Assembly: GCF_036057275.1 (NCBI RefSeq)
Contig: NZ_CP107945.1
Location: 2,418,001-2,482,000, forward strand
Reading direction: 5' to 3'
Source of the DNA: Streptomyces sp. NBC_00390
GTDB lineage: Bacteria; Actinomycetota; Actinomycetes; Streptomycetales; Streptomycetaceae
Length of the DNA: 64,000 nucleotides
Shown one piece after another: positions 37,861 through 47,191 of the stretch (positions are counted from its first letter, which is position 1; the number at the start of each line of letters is the position of its first letter). Position numbers and translations under genes: made by a program. The notes below the pieces were generated by a model, which saw only the letters and a program-made list of their open reading frames with translations, did no database searches and was not told where the DNA came from.

Positions 37861-38319
37861 TCACCTGCCGACGTCGCCGGCCGGTGCGGCCGCCGCCTCG
37901 TGCAGGGCGAGCTCCAGCAGCGACGCGTCCGTGAGCGTGCCCGCGCCGTCCGGCGCGACCAGCCAGTGCACCGCTCCGCTCGTCCGGCCAGGACAGGGCA
38001 CGACGATCCAGGTACCGCCGCCCACGGTGCGCACCCCGGTGCCGAGCCAGTGCTCTGCCGTGCCCGGAGGTACGAAGAATCCCGTCCGCGCGTCACCGAA
38101 GCCGGCGAGGACGGGCCCGGGCCGGCTCACCAGGCGGGTGATCACATCAAGGGTGCGGCAGCCGAGTCCGCCCGGCAGGACCAGTACGTCCCAGAGCCTG
38201 CCGGCGGGAAGGAGCGCGAACCCGAGAGGATCGCGCTCCCATTCCCGCCGGCAGGCGTCCGGGTCCGGCGCCACCGCCGCCAGCCACTCCACCGCCGCCT
38301 GCACCCCCGAGCCACCCAT
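37861..38319 (-). CDS. Conserved hypothetical protein, resembles small prim-pol-domain proteins
   Basis: A 152-residue protein starting at ATG 38319 behind GGAAGG. It begins VQAAVEWLAAVAPDPDACRREWERDPLGFALLPAGRLWDVLVLPG and ends with GAVHWLVAPDGAGTLTDASLLELALHEAA. This resembles short Streptomyces proteins annotated as bifunctional primase/polymerase N-terminal-like, but the catalytic acidic residues cannot be confirmed, so no function is given. It follows the polyamine operon on the same strand after 160 bp. Confidence 0.7.
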   Translation of the reverse strand: MGGSGVQAAVEWLAAVAPDPDACRREWERDPLGFALLPAGRLWDVLVLPGGLGCRTLDVITRLVSRPGPVLAGFGDARTGFFVPPGTAEHWLGTGVRTVGGGTWIVVPCPGRTSGAVHWLVAPDGAGTLTDASLLELALHEAAAAPAGDVGR

Positions 38320-38480
38320 GAATCCGGCCTTCCGTCCACGTGCACCAAAGGTGCGTTCACACGGGGAGAGCCGATCGGATTCCGGTCATGACGCGGGTTC
38401 GGCACCCAGCGATGGTGAGCTGGGTCACACCAATGATCGAAGGCGTGCGACGGGCACACACAGGGGCACCCGGACAGGGC

Positions 38481-39893
38481 CTAGCTGTCGAAGCCGAGAC
38501 CGAGCCGGTCCATCGCCTTCAGCCACAGATTGCGCCGGCCGCCGCGTGCATCCGCCCTGGCCAGCGCCCACTTGGTGAGGCCGATGCCCGCCCAGGCCAC
38601 CGGCTCCGGCGGGAAGGGCAGCGGCTTGGTGCGCACCATCTTCAGCCGGGTGCGCTCACTCTCCTCACCCGCCAGCAGGTCGAGCATCACATCGGCGCCG
38701 AAGCGGGTCGCGCCGACACCCAGACCCGTGAAACCGGCGGCGTACGCGACCTTCCCGCCGTGCGCGCTGCCGTAGAAGGCCGAGAAGCGCGAGCAGGTGT
38801 CGATCGCACCGCCCCAGGCATGGCTGAAGCGGAGCCCTTCGAGCTGCGGGAAGCAGTGGAAGAAGTGCGAGGCTAGCTTGAGATACGTCTCCGGCCTGTG
38901 GTCCAACTCGGCGCTGACCTTGCCGCCGTACGGATAGATCGCGTCGTACCCGCCCCACAGAATGCGCTGGTCGGCGGTGATCCGGAAGTAGTGGAACTGA
39001 TTGGCGCTGTCGCCCAGCCCCTGGCGTCGCTTCCAGCCGACCGACGCGAGCTGCGCAGGGCTGAGCGGCTCCGTCATCAGGGCGTAGTCGTAGACCGGAA
39101 CGGTGTACGCGCGCACCCGCCGGACCAGCGACGGGAAGACGTTGGTGCCGAGCGCGACCCGGCGGGCGAAGACCCGGCCGTAGGGCGTGCGGACGGCCAT
39201 CCCTGCACCGGACGCGCTCAGTTCGAGGCCGCGGGTGTTCTCGTAGATGCGCACACCGAGGTCCGTGCACGCCTGCTTCAGTCCCCAGGCGAGCTTGGCG
39301 GGGTGCAGCATGGCGACACCGCGCCGGTCCCACAGCCCGCCGAGGAACGTCGGTGAGTCCACCTCCGCGCGCACGGCGTCCGCGTCCAGCAGTTCGAGTC
39401 CGGTGAAGCCGTGCCGGGAAGCCTCCTCGTGCATCTCGCGCAGGTCGTCGAGCTGGTGCGGCTCGGTGGCCACGTCGATCTCGCCGGTGCGCTCGAAGTC
39501 GCAGTCGATCCCGTAGCGGGCGACCGTGTCCTCGATGGCGTCGAGGTTGCGGGCTCCGAGCTCCTCCAGCTGCGCCAACTCCTCGGGCCAGCGGGCGAGT
39601 CCGTTGCCCAGCCCGTGGGTGAGGGAGGCGGCGCAGAAGCCGCCGTTGCGGCCCGAGGCGGCCCAGCCCACCTCGCGCCCCTCGATCAGCACGACATCCC
39701 GTCCCGGGTCGCGTTCCTTGGCCAGCAGCGCGGTCCACAGTCCGCTGTAGCCGCCGCCGACGACGAGCAGATCGGTCCGCTCGTCACCGGTGAGGGCGGG
39801 CAGTGCGCCGGGCTTGCCGGGGTCTTCCAGCCAGAAGGGGACGGGCTGGGCGTCCGAGAGCGATTGGGCAAATGTCATGGCAGCTGGGGCCAT
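38481..39893 (-). CDS. FAD-dependent DAO-family oxidoreductase of the polyamine operon
   Basis: A 470-residue glycine/D-amino-acid oxidase-family flavoprotein (same family as PuuB gamma-glutamylputrescine oxidase and YgaF-type enzymes). The FAD dinucleotide fold is DLLVVGGGYSGLWTALLAKE near residue 43. I start at ATG 39893 (MAPAAMTFAQS), 8 nt after GAAGGAG. It is the last gene of the transporter operon, so it probably oxidises a polyamine or gamma-glutamyl polyamine to an aldehyde for the dehydrogenase encoded first in the operon. Confidence 0.88.
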   Translation of the reverse strand: MAPAAMTFAQSLSDAQPVPFWLEDPGKPGALPALTGDERTDLLVVGGGYSGLWTALLAKERDPGRDVVLIEGREVGWAASGRNGGFCAASLTHGLGNGLARWPEELAQLEELGARNLDAIEDTVARYGIDCDFERTGEIDVATEPHQLDDLREMHEEASRHGFTGLELLDADAVRAEVDSPTFLGGLWDRRGVAMLHPAKLAWGLKQACTDLGVRIYENTRGLELSASGAGMAVRTPYGRVFARRVALGTNVFPSLVRRVRAYTVPVYDYALMTEPLSPAQLASVGWKRRQGLGDSANQFHYFRITADQRILWGGYDAIYPYGGKVSAELDHRPETYLKLASHFFHCFPQLEGLRFSHAWGGAIDTCSRFSAFYGSAHGGKVAYAAGFTGLGVGATRFGADVMLDLLAGEESERTRLKMVRTKPLPFPPEPVAWAGIGLTKWALARADARGGRRNLWLKAMDRLGLGFDS

Positions 39894-39914
39894 GGTTTCC
39901 ACTCCTTCGGGGTC

Positions 39915-40712
39915 CTACTTGGGCAGGGCGGTCTTCTTCCGCCGGCTGCTGATGACCTGGCCGGCGACCACGATCAGCACGGCGATGATGAACATGGCCG
40001 TACCGATGACATTGATCTGGACGGGCGTACCGCGCTGGGCCGAGCCCCACACGAACATCGGGAAGGTGACGGTGCTGCCCGAGTTGAAGTTGGTGATGAT
40101 GAAGTCGTCGAACGACAGGGCGAAGGCGAGCATCGCGCCTGCCGCGATGCCGGGTGCCGCGATCGGCAGCGTGACCCGCAGGAAGGTCTGCACGGGCCCC
40201 GCGTAGAGGTCGCGCGCGGCTTCCTCCAGACGTGGGTCCATCGACATGACGCGCGCCTTGACGGCGACCACCACGAAACTGAGGCAGAACATGGTGTGGG
40301 CGATGAGGATCGTCCAGAAGCCCAGCTCCGCGCCCAGGTTGAGGAAGAGCGTGAGGAGTGAGGCCGCCATGACCACCTCGGGCATCGCCATCGGCATGAA
40401 GATCAGCGAGTTGATGGTGCCGCGGGCTCGGAAGCGGTAACGGACCAGCGCGAAGGCGATCATCGTGCCGAGCACGGTCGCGCCGAGCGTCGCCCAGAGG
40501 GCGATCTGCAGCGACAGGGTGAGCGAGCCGCACATGTCGGCGACGCCGCACGGGTCCTTCCAGGCGTCGAGGGAGAACTCCTGCCAGGAGTAGTTGAAGC
40601 GCCCGGCGGGCTTGTTGAACGAGAACACCATCACGACGATGTTCGGAATGATCAGGTACGCGAGCGTGATGATGCCCGCGATGACCACGAAGTTGCGCCG
40701 AATCCAGCTCAT
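39915..40712 (-). CDS. Polyamine ABC transporter permease, PotC type
   Basis: A 265-residue permease with six membrane segments and the EAA loop (LEEAARDLYAGPVQTFLRVTLP, about residues 170-190). It starts at ATG 40712 (MSWIRRNFVVIAGII), overlapping the PotB-type stop as ATGA. With the PotB-type partner it forms the membrane channel for spermidine/putrescine-type uptake. Confidence 0.93.
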   Translation of the reverse strand: MSWIRRNFVVIAGIITLAYLIIPNIVVMVFSFNKPAGRFNYSWQEFSLDAWKDPCGVADMCGSLTLSLQIALWATLGATVLGTMIAFALVRYRFRARGTINSLIFMPMAMPEVVMAASLLTLFLNLGAELGFWTILIAHTMFCLSFVVVAVKARVMSMDPRLEEAARDLYAGPVQTFLRVTLPIAAPGIAAGAMLAFALSFDDFIITNFNSGSTVTFPMFVWGSAQRGTPVQINVIGTAMFIIAVLIVVAGQVISSRRKKTALPK

Positions 40713-41632
40713 CAGACGAGATCCTCCGTCCCGGCCCGTCGGATGTAGACGGTGACCATGACCAGCACGATCGCCATCAGGATGAACGACAGCGCGGCGG
40801 CCGTCGGATAGTCGAGCACGCGCAGGAACTGCGACTGGATCACGTTGCCGATCATGCGGGTGTCGGTGGAGCCCAGCAGCTCGGCGTTGACGTAGTCGCC
40901 GCTCGCCGGGATGAAGGTCAGCAGGGTTCCGGAGACGACACCGGGCATGGACAGCGGGAACGTCACCTTGCGGAAGACCGTGGCGGGCTTGGCGTACAGA
41001 TCCCCGGCCGCCTCGTGCAGGCGCGGGTCGATCCGCTCCAGCGAGGTGTACAGGGGAAGGATCATGAACGGCAGGAAGTTGTAGGTCAGACCGGTCACGA
41101 CGGCGAGGGGGGTGGCGAGCACCCGGTCGCCCGCGGTCAGCCCGAGCCAGCTGGTGACGTCCAGGAAGCCGATGACGTTGAGGAACTCCACCACGGGTCC
41201 GCCGTCCGCGAGGATCGTCTTCCAGGCGAGCGTACGGATCAGGAAGCTCGTGAAGAACGGCGCGATGACCAGCACCAGCAACAGATTGCGCCAGCGGCCC
41301 GCCCTGAAGGCGATGAGATAGGCGAGCGGGTAGCCGAGCAGCAGGCACAGGACCGTGGCTGTGCCCGCGTACAGCAGCGAGCGCAGGAACTGCGGGTAGT
41401 ACTCGGTCAGCGCGTCCCAGTAGGTCTGGAAGTGCCAGGTGACCTGGAAGCCCTGCTCCAGCGAGCCCGTCTGCACGGAGGTGGAGGCCTGGTAGACCAG
41501 CGGCAGCGCGAAGAAGACGAGCAGCCACAGGATGCCGGGCAGCAGCAGCCAGTACGGGACGAGCTTGCGGCGCACGGACGTCTTGTGCACGACCGGCCCT
41601 GGGGGAGCCGGCGGCGCCTCGGTTACGGTCAC
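40712..41632 (-). CDS. Polyamine ABC transporter permease, PotB type
   Basis: A 306-residue permease with six membrane segments (VPYWLLLPGILWLLVFFALPLVY first) and the EAA loop (LHEAAGDLYAKPATVFRKVTFP). I start at GTG 41632 (VTVTEAPPAPPG) behind GAGGAG; it overlaps the ATPase gene stop as GTGA. Partner of the PotC-type permease; both sit between the ATPase and the oxidase. Confidence 0.93.
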   Translation of the reverse strand: MTVTEAPPAPPGPVVHKTSVRRKLVPYWLLLPGILWLLVFFALPLVYQASTSVQTGSLEQGFQVTWHFQTYWDALTEYYPQFLRSLLYAGTATVLCLLLGYPLAYLIAFRAGRWRNLLLVLVIAPFFTSFLIRTLAWKTILADGGPVVEFLNVIGFLDVTSWLGLTAGDRVLATPLAVVTGLTYNFLPFMILPLYTSLERIDPRLHEAAGDLYAKPATVFRKVTFPLSMPGVVSGTLLTFIPASGDYVNAELLGSTDTRMIGNVIQSQFLRVLDYPTAAALSFILMAIVLVMVTVYIRRAGTEDLV

Positions 41633-42783
41633 GGCGTCTTCTCCTCGACCGTCTCCACACCCGCGTCGATGTCCTGTGCGGCATCGAGACCGAAGGTGTG
41701 CTCCGGGTTCCAGTGCAGGACCACCCGGGCACCGGGAACCAGCCGCGGATCGCGCTCGACGTTCTGCGCGTACACCTCGAGCTCGGGACAGACCGGGCTG
41801 TCGATGACGTACTGCGTCGAGACGCCGATGAAGCTGGAGTCGGCGATCGTGCCGGTGAACCGGTTGCGGCCGCCGGCGATGTCGCCCTCGTCGTCCGCGT
41901 GTGCCAGCGAGATCTTCTCCGGACGCACACCGACCAGGAGCTTTCCTCCGGGGCTCGGCCGGGTGGCACAACGGTCCGCGGACAGCCGCAGCTTGGCGTC
42001 GGCCGCGGTGACGACGACCTCTCCGTCGCTGCTCTCCACGACCTGGGCCTCGATGAGGTTGGAGGTGCCGAGGAAGTTGGCGACGAAGGTGGTCTGCGGG
42101 TTCTCGTACAGGTCGGCGGGGGCGCCCAGCTGCTCGACGCGGCCCTTGTTCATCACCGCGACCGTGTCGGCCATGGTCATGGCCTCCTCCTGGTCGTGGG
42201 TGACATGGACGAAGGTGATGCCGACCTCGGTCTGGATCCTCTTCAGCTCGAGCTGCATCTGGCGGCGCAGCTTCAGGTCGAGGGCACCGAGCGGCTCGTC
42301 GAGCAGCAGCACCTCGGGATGGTTGATCAGCGCGCGGGCGACTGCGACACGCTGCTGCTGGCCGCCGGAGAGCTGGTGCGGCTTGCGGTGCGCGAAGTCG
42401 CCGAGCTGGACCAGCTCCAGCATGTCGTCGACCTGCTTCTTCACCGACTTGATGCCGCGCCGGCGCAGGCCGAACGCGACGTTCTCGTAGATGTTCAGAT
42501 GCGGGAAGAGCGCGTAGCTCTGGAAGACGGTGTTGACCGGCCGCCTGTGCGGCGGGAGGTCGGTGACGTCCTTTCCACCGAGCGAAACCGTGCCGGTGGT
42601 GGGTTCCTCGAGCCCGGCGATCATCCGCAGCGTGGTGGTCTTGCCGCAGCCGGACGCGCCGAGCAGCGCGAAGAACGAGCCCTGCGGAATGGTCAGGTCC
42701 AGCGGCTGTACGGCGGTGAAGGAGCCGTACGTCTTGCTGATCCCGGAAAGGCGGACATCGCCGCCCGCTGTCTTGTCAGTCAT
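41629..42783 (-). CDS. Polyamine ABC transporter ATP-binding protein, PotA type
   Basis: A 384-residue ATPase with Walker A GASGCGKTT (about residues 42-50), signature LSGGQQQRV, Walker B LLLDEPLGALD and H-loop VTHDQEE, followed by a TOBE domain (VGVRPEKISLAHAD, then GTQYVID-type repeat). This C-terminal regulatory domain is typical of PotA/UgpC-class importers. It is the second transporter gene of the operon. Confidence 0.95.
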   Translation of the reverse strand: MTDKTAGGDVRLSGISKTYGSFTAVQPLDLTIPQGSFFALLGASGCGKTTTLRMIAGLEEPTTGTVSLGGKDVTDLPPHRRPVNTVFQSYALFPHLNIYENVAFGLRRRGIKSVKKQVDDMLELVQLGDFAHRKPHQLSGGQQQRVAVARALINHPEVLLLDEPLGALDLKLRRQMQLELKRIQTEVGITFVHVTHDQEEAMTMADTVAVMNKGRVEQLGAPADLYENPQTTFVANFLGTSNLIEAQVVESSDGEVVVTAADAKLRLSADRCATRPSPGGKLLVGVRPEKISLAHADDEGDIAGGRNRFTGTIADSSFIGVSTQYVIDSPVCPELEVYAQNVERDPRLVPGARVVLHWNPEHTFGLDAAQDIDAGVETVEEKTP

Positions 42784-42829
42784 GGGTCGCAGTCCCAGGT
42801 GTGTCGGAAATCGAAGGAGGCAGGGCAGG

Positions 42830-44077
42830 TCAGGCGCCGATGAGCTTGGTGAACTTCTCTTCGTACGCCGTCTCTTCTTCGGAGGAGAGCGAACGGAACG
42901 AGTGGGACTTGGCCGCCATGGCCTCGTCCGGGATGATCAGCGGGTTCTTGGCCAGGGCCGGGTCGATCTTCGCCAGCTCCGTGCCCACCCCGGCGACCGG
43001 GGTCACGTAGTTGATGTACGCGGCGAGCTGGGCTGCGACGGGGAGTTCGTAGTAGTAGTCGATCAGCCGGGTGGCGTTCTTCTTGTGCCGGGCATGTGCG
43101 GGGACCATCAGGTTGTCGGTGGCGGTCATGTAGCCGGCGGCCGGGATCGCGTACCTGATGTCCGGGTTGTCGACCTGGAGCTGGATGAGGTCACCGGCCC
43201 AGGCGACACAGGCGGCGATGTCGCCCTTGTCGAGGTCGGACGTGTAGTCGTTGCCGGTGAACCGGCGGATCTGCTTCTTGTCGACGCCCTTCTGGAGCCG
43301 GCCGATGGCCGCGTCGTAGTCGGCGTCGTTGACCTTGGCGGGGTCCTTGCCCATGTCGAGCAGGGTCAGTCCGACCGTGTCGCGCATCTCGGTGAGGAAG
43401 CTGACCCGGCCCTTGAGAGTGGGGTCGTCCAGCAGCTGGGTGACCGAGTCGACCTTGCGGCCCCGGGTCGCCTTGATGTTGTAGGCGATGACGGCCGGGA
43501 TACCGGTCCAGGGGTACGAGTAGGCGCGTCCGGGGTCCCAGTCCGGGCTGCGGAACTGGGGCGAGAGGTTCGCGTACGCGTGCGGGAGCAGCGAGGCGTC
43601 GAGCTTCTGGGCGTATCCGAGCCGGATCATCCGGGCGGCCAGCCAGTCGGTGACGTTGATCAGGTCACGCCCGGTGTCCTGGCCGGCCGCCAGCTGCGGC
43701 TGGATCTTCCCGAAGAACTCGACGTTGTCGTTGATGTCCTCGGTGTACTTGACCTTGATCCCGGTCCGCCGGGTGAACTCGTTCAGGGTCGGCCGGGTCT
43801 TCCCGTCCTCACTGGTGTCCATGTACTCGGTCCAGTTGGAGAAGGCGAGCTGCTTCTCCTGGTCCGAGCGGTCGTCCGCGTCCGACGATCCCTCCTCACG
43901 CTTGGCGGGCGGGATTCCGCACGAGGTGAGGGCCGCCAGACCTCCGGCGGTGAGCGCCCCGATGCCGGTCGCGCGCAGCATCGAGCGGCGGCTGAGCGCG
44001 CCCCTGCCGTTCGTGAGACTGCGACGCATCGCGGCAAGCTGTGCCTGGGACAGGCCGTCGGGCTGGTTGTGATCCAT
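42830..44077 (-). CDS. Polyamine ABC transporter substrate-binding lipoprotein (PotD/F type)
   Basis: A 415-residue extracellular binding protein. I start at ATG 44077 (MDHNQPDGLSQAQ) behind AAAGGG. The N-terminus has a Tat motif RRSMLRATGIGALTAGG and lipobox LTSC. The mature part is PotD-like (LAFSNWTEYMDTSEDG, EFTRRTGIKVKYTEDINDN, FTGNDYTSDLDKGDIAACVAW). It collects polyamines for the permease encoded downstream. A clear paralogue lies at 50188-51360. Confidence 0.93.
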   Translation of the reverse strand: MDHNQPDGLSQAQLAAMRRSLTNGRGALSRRSMLRATGIGALTAGGLAALTSCGIPPAKREEGSSDADDRSDQEKQLAFSNWTEYMDTSEDGKTRPTLNEFTRRTGIKVKYTEDINDNVEFFGKIQPQLAAGQDTGRDLINVTDWLAARMIRLGYAQKLDASLLPHAYANLSPQFRSPDWDPGRAYSYPWTGIPAVIAYNIKATRGRKVDSVTQLLDDPTLKGRVSFLTEMRDTVGLTLLDMGKDPAKVNDADYDAAIGRLQKGVDKKQIRRFTGNDYTSDLDKGDIAACVAWAGDLIQLQVDNPDIRYAIPAAGYMTATDNLMVPAHARHKKNATRLIDYYYELPVAAQLAAYINYVTPVAGVGTELAKIDPALAKNPLIIPDEAMAAKSHSFRSLSSEEETAYEEKFTKLIGA

Positions 44078-44141
44078 GCTCTGTGCCCTTTCGGGATGAT
44101 GCCGCTGGTCGCGCGGCTCGGTCACACGGGGGCGTGTGCCG

Positions 44142-45659
44142 TTACGGTCGGTCCCCGAAGATCGTGCGGTGCCAGTCCTTCCTGACGACCGCAGTGTTGT
44201 CGAACATCACATGCTTTACCTGGGTGTATTCATCGAACGAGTACGACGACATGTCCTTGCCGAAGCCGGACGCCTTGTAGCCGCCGTGGGGCATCTCGCT
44301 GATGATCGGGATGTGGTCGTTGACCCAGACGCAGCCCGCCTTGATCTCGCGGGTGGCGCGGCCCGCGCGGTAGACGTCGCGGCTCCAGGCGGAGGCGGCG
44401 AGTCCGTACGGGGTGTCGTTGGCGAGGGCGATGCCTTCGTCGTCGGTGTCGAAGGGCAGCACGACCAGGACCGGGCCGAAGATCTCCGACTGGACGATCT
44501 CGCTGTCCTGGGCGGCACCGGTGACGAGCGTGGGCAGGTAGTACGCGCCGTCCTTCAGGTCCCCGCCGGGCGCCTGGCCGCCGGTGACGACGGTGGCGTA
44601 CCCGCGGGCCCGTTCGACGAAGCCCGCCACCCGGTCGCGCTGGAGGTGCGAGACGAGCGGGCCGAGATCGGTGGACGGGTCGAAGGGGTCACCGAGCCGC
44701 ACACCGGCCATGAGGTCGGCGACCGCGCCGACGAAGGCGTCGTACAGGGGCCGCTGGACATAGGCGCGGGTGGCCGCGGTGCAGTCCTGGCCGGAGTTGA
44801 TCAGCGAGCCGGCCACCGCGCCATGGGCCGCGGCGTCGACATCGGCATCGTCGAACACCACGAACGGGGCCTTGCCGCCCAGCTCGAGGTGGAGGCGCTT
44901 GACCGAGGCGGTGGCGATCTCCGCAACGCGCTTGCCGATCGCGGTGGAGCCGGTGAATGAGGTCATGGCGATGTCCTGGTGGCCGACCAGATGCTCGCCC
45001 GCGTCCTTGCCCGCGCCGCTGATGATGTTGACGACACCGTCGGGGACGCCCGCCTCCGCGGCCGCCTCGGCGAACATCAGCGAGGTGAGCGGGGTGATCT
45101 CGGCGGGTTTCAGCACGATGGTATTCCCCGAAGCTATGGCCGGGAGAATCTTCCAGGCCGCCATCTGGAGCGGATAGTTCCAGGGGGCGATGGAGCCGAT
45201 CGCGCCGATCGGCTCGCGGCGCACGTACGAGGTGTGGTCGCCGCTGTACTCGCCCGCGGACTGGCCCTGGAGATGGCGGGCGGCGCCGGCGAAGAAGGCG
45301 GTGTTGTCGACCGTGCCCGGTACGTCGAACTCGGTGCTGAGCTTGATCGGCTTGCCGCACTGGAGCGTCTCGGCGTCCGCGAGCTCCGCGGACCGCTCGG
45401 CGAGCACGGAGGCGAAGCGGTGCAGCGTGTCGGAGCGCTCGCCGGGGGTGGCGCCGGCCCAGCCGGGGAAGGCCTCCCGGGCCGCGGCGACGGCGGCGTC
45501 CACATCGGCCGAGCCGGCCAGCTCGTACGTGTGGACCGTCTCGCCGGTCGCCGGGTTCACGATGTCCTGAGTGCGCCCCGACGTGCCGGGGCGCAGCTGT
45601 CCGCCGATGTACTGCGCGCCGGCAGCGAAGCGGTCCTTGATCTGGAATCGGTTGCCCAT
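44142..45659 (-). CDS. Gamma-aminobutyraldehyde-type aldehyde dehydrogenase
   Basis: A 505-residue aldehyde dehydrogenase, first gene of the polyamine operon. I start at ATG 45659 (MGNRFQIKDRFAAGAQYIGGQ) behind GGAGAG. The catalytic Cys is in NSGQDCTAATR and Glu in LELGGKAPFVVF; it has the PWNYPLQMAAWKILPA motif typical of gamma-aminobutyraldehyde/betaine aldehyde dehydrogenases. It probably converts 4-aminobutanal or its glutamyl form to the acid. A likely operator lies upstream at 45719-45739. Confidence 0.92.
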   Translation of the reverse strand: MGNRFQIKDRFAAGAQYIGGQLRPGTSGRTQDIVNPATGETVHTYELAGSADVDAAVAAAREAFPGWAGATPGERSDTLHRFASVLAERSAELADAETLQCGKPIKLSTEFDVPGTVDNTAFFAGAARHLQGQSAGEYSGDHTSYVRREPIGAIGSIAPWNYPLQMAAWKILPAIASGNTIVLKPAEITPLTSLMFAEAAAEAGVPDGVVNIISGAGKDAGEHLVGHQDIAMTSFTGSTAIGKRVAEIATASVKRLHLELGGKAPFVVFDDADVDAAAHGAVAGSLINSGQDCTAATRAYVQRPLYDAFVGAVADLMAGVRLGDPFDPSTDLGPLVSHLQRDRVAGFVERARGYATVVTGGQAPGGDLKDGAYYLPTLVTGAAQDSEIVQSEIFGPVLVVLPFDTDDEGIALANDTPYGLAASAWSRDVYRAGRATREIKAGCVWVNDHIPIISEMPHGGYKASGFGKDMSSYSFDEYTQVKHVMFDNTAVVRKDWHRTIFGDRP

Positions 45660-45718
45660 GACGCTCTCCGTTGTCCCAGCCCGATTTGAGTGCCGATCCT
45701 GGCAGAGGGTGATGCACC

Positions 45719-45739
45719 CAACAAGGGATTCCGTTGTTG
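45719..45739. promoter_or_regulatory. Near-perfect 21-bp inverted repeat upstream of the polyamine operon
   Basis: Six-base arms CAACAA and TTGTTG flank a centre GGATTCC, with three mismatched positions in 21. On the minus strand it reads CAACAACGGAATCCC. The 5' part CAACAACG recurs before the Lrp-type regulator (54116-54123). I infer an operator, possibly for that regulator. Confidence 0.55.
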
Positions 45740-45834
45740 CCTTTTGATTACGCGACGGAATCGGTCGACCAAGTGTCGCGTCGACCGGACAAACCGTGAA
45801 CGGATTGTCCGTGGTCACTGCCAGACTCGCATGC

Positions 45835-46392
45835 ATGGGGATGGATGAGCTGATCAAGCAAGCCGCAGGCGGCACGAGGGTCAAGTACCTGCACTTCTGG
45901 GGCCATGCGCCCCGCCGGGACGGCACTCTCGGGGCGGGCTGTCTGAGCCAGTGGTGGCCGTCGCCCTTCGTGGTGGACGGCGTGCGCTACGCCACCGCGG
46001 AGCACTGGATGATGGCCGCCAAGGCCCGGCTGTTCGGGGACGAGGAGGCGGAACGCGCGGCGCTGGAGGCGGCGAGCCCGGCCGCGGCGAAGAAGGCGGG
46101 GCGGCTGGTGCGGGGCTTCGACGAGAAGGCATGGAAGCGGGAGCGCTTCGAGATCGTGCGCGCGGGCAGTGTGCACAAGTTCGGGCAGGACGCCGGCCTG
46201 CGGGAGTTTCTGCTGGGCACGGGCGACCGGGTGCTCGTCGAGGCCAGCCCGGTGGACCTGATCTGGGGTATCGGACTGGCCGCCGACGACGAGCGGGCAG
46301 AGGATCCCACGCGCTGGCGCGGGCTCAATCTGCTGGGTTTCGCGCTGATGGAGGCGCGCGAGGAACTGCGGGTGCGGTGGGCTACCGGCTGA
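45835..46392 (+). CDS. NADAR-family protein
   Basis: A 185-residue NADAR (YbiA-like) protein. NADAR enzymes act on ADP-ribose or riboflavin-pathway intermediates; some remove ADP-ribose from DNA bases. The family pattern FWGHAP, CLSQWWPSPFVVDGVRYATAEHWMMAAKA, GDRVLVEASPVDLIWGIGLAADD is complete. The start is uncertain: ATG 45835 (MGMDEL) is given, 45841 and GTG 45796 are possible. It diverges from the polyamine operon and shares its upstream region. The 3' end overlaps the DUF4190 gene by 11 bp. Confidence 0.9.
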   Translation: MGMDELIKQAAGGTRVKYLHFWGHAPRRDGTLGAGCLSQWWPSPFVVDGVRYATAEHWMMAAKARLFGDEEAERAALEAASPAAAKKAGRLVRGFDEKAWKRERFEIVRAGSVHKFGQDAGLREFLLGTGDRVLVEASPVDLIWGIGLAADDERAEDPTRWRGLNLLGFALMEAREELRVRWATG

Positions 46393-47080
46393 CGTCGACC
46401 ACCAGGACGTTGGAGTACGAGTCGTAGTCGTTGTCGTAGTCGTTGCTGCGTTCCTCGTTGATGGCCTTGGTGATGCCCCAGGCGAGCAGACCGATGACGA
46501 CAGCGCCGATGACGATGCCGATGGAGCCGAGGATGACGCCGGCCAGGGCCATGCCGCCGTTGGTGGCCTCGCCCCGCTCGACCTTCTTGCGGCCGAGGAT
46601 GCCGAAGATCAGCGCGAGGACGCCGAGGATGACCGAGAGGACACCGTAGACGCAGAAAAGGCACACGGCGAGGATGCCGAGCACCATCGCGGCTATGCCC
46701 ATGCCGTTCGCCGGGCTCTGCTGCCAGCCGGGCTGGCTGTATCCCGGGTAGCCGGGGTAGCCCGGGTACCCGGCACCGTACGGGTCGTTCGCGACCGGGC
46801 CGAAGGAGCCGGTGGCCGTGCCGGGCGAGGCCGCGGGGTAGCCGTACGCACCGGCTGCCGGCAGGCCGGGCCCACCGGGAGCGGTCGGCGGCGGCGGCAC
46901 GGCGCCGCCGTCGACGGCCGGCATCGACGTGACCGTCGGCTGGTCGTGCACCGGCCGCGCGGCGGGCTTGTCCAGCGGCACCCTGTCCTGCGGGGTGCTC
47001 GGTGCGGCGCTGCTCTCCGGCGGGGCCCACGGGTCTCGCGGCTGCGGCCCGCCGGGCGGCTGGGCCTGATTGTCGGACAT
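46382..47080 (-). CDS. DUF4190 membrane protein with proline-rich N-terminus
   Basis: A 232-residue protein starting at ATG 47080 (MSDNQAQPPGGPQ) behind GGGAGA. The first ~130 residues are rich in Pro/Gly/Tyr, with GYPGYPGYPG repeats; then two membrane helices form the DUF4190 domain (GMGIAAMVLGILAVCLFC, LGVLALIFGILGRKK, GMALAGVILGSIGIVIGAVVIG). Function unknown. Confidence 0.85.
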   Translation of the reverse strand: MSDNQAQPPGGPQPRDPWAPPESSAAPSTPQDRVPLDKPAARPVHDQPTVTSMPAVDGGAVPPPPTAPGGPGLPAAGAYGYPAASPGTATGSFGPVANDPYGAGYPGYPGYPGYSQPGWQQSPANGMGIAAMVLGILAVCLFCVYGVLSVILGVLALIFGILGRKKVERGEATNGGMALAGVILGSIGIVIGAVVIGLLAWGITKAINEERSNDYDNDYDSYSNVLVVDVSR

Positions 47081-47191
47081 TCTTCTCCCCCACTCGTGGT
47101 GCGGCCATGCTACGGCCCGGTCCCTGAGCCGGACCCGGCCGCCTACGATGATCCCTGACGACCAGCGGCCGAGCGCACCCGGAGGCACCCG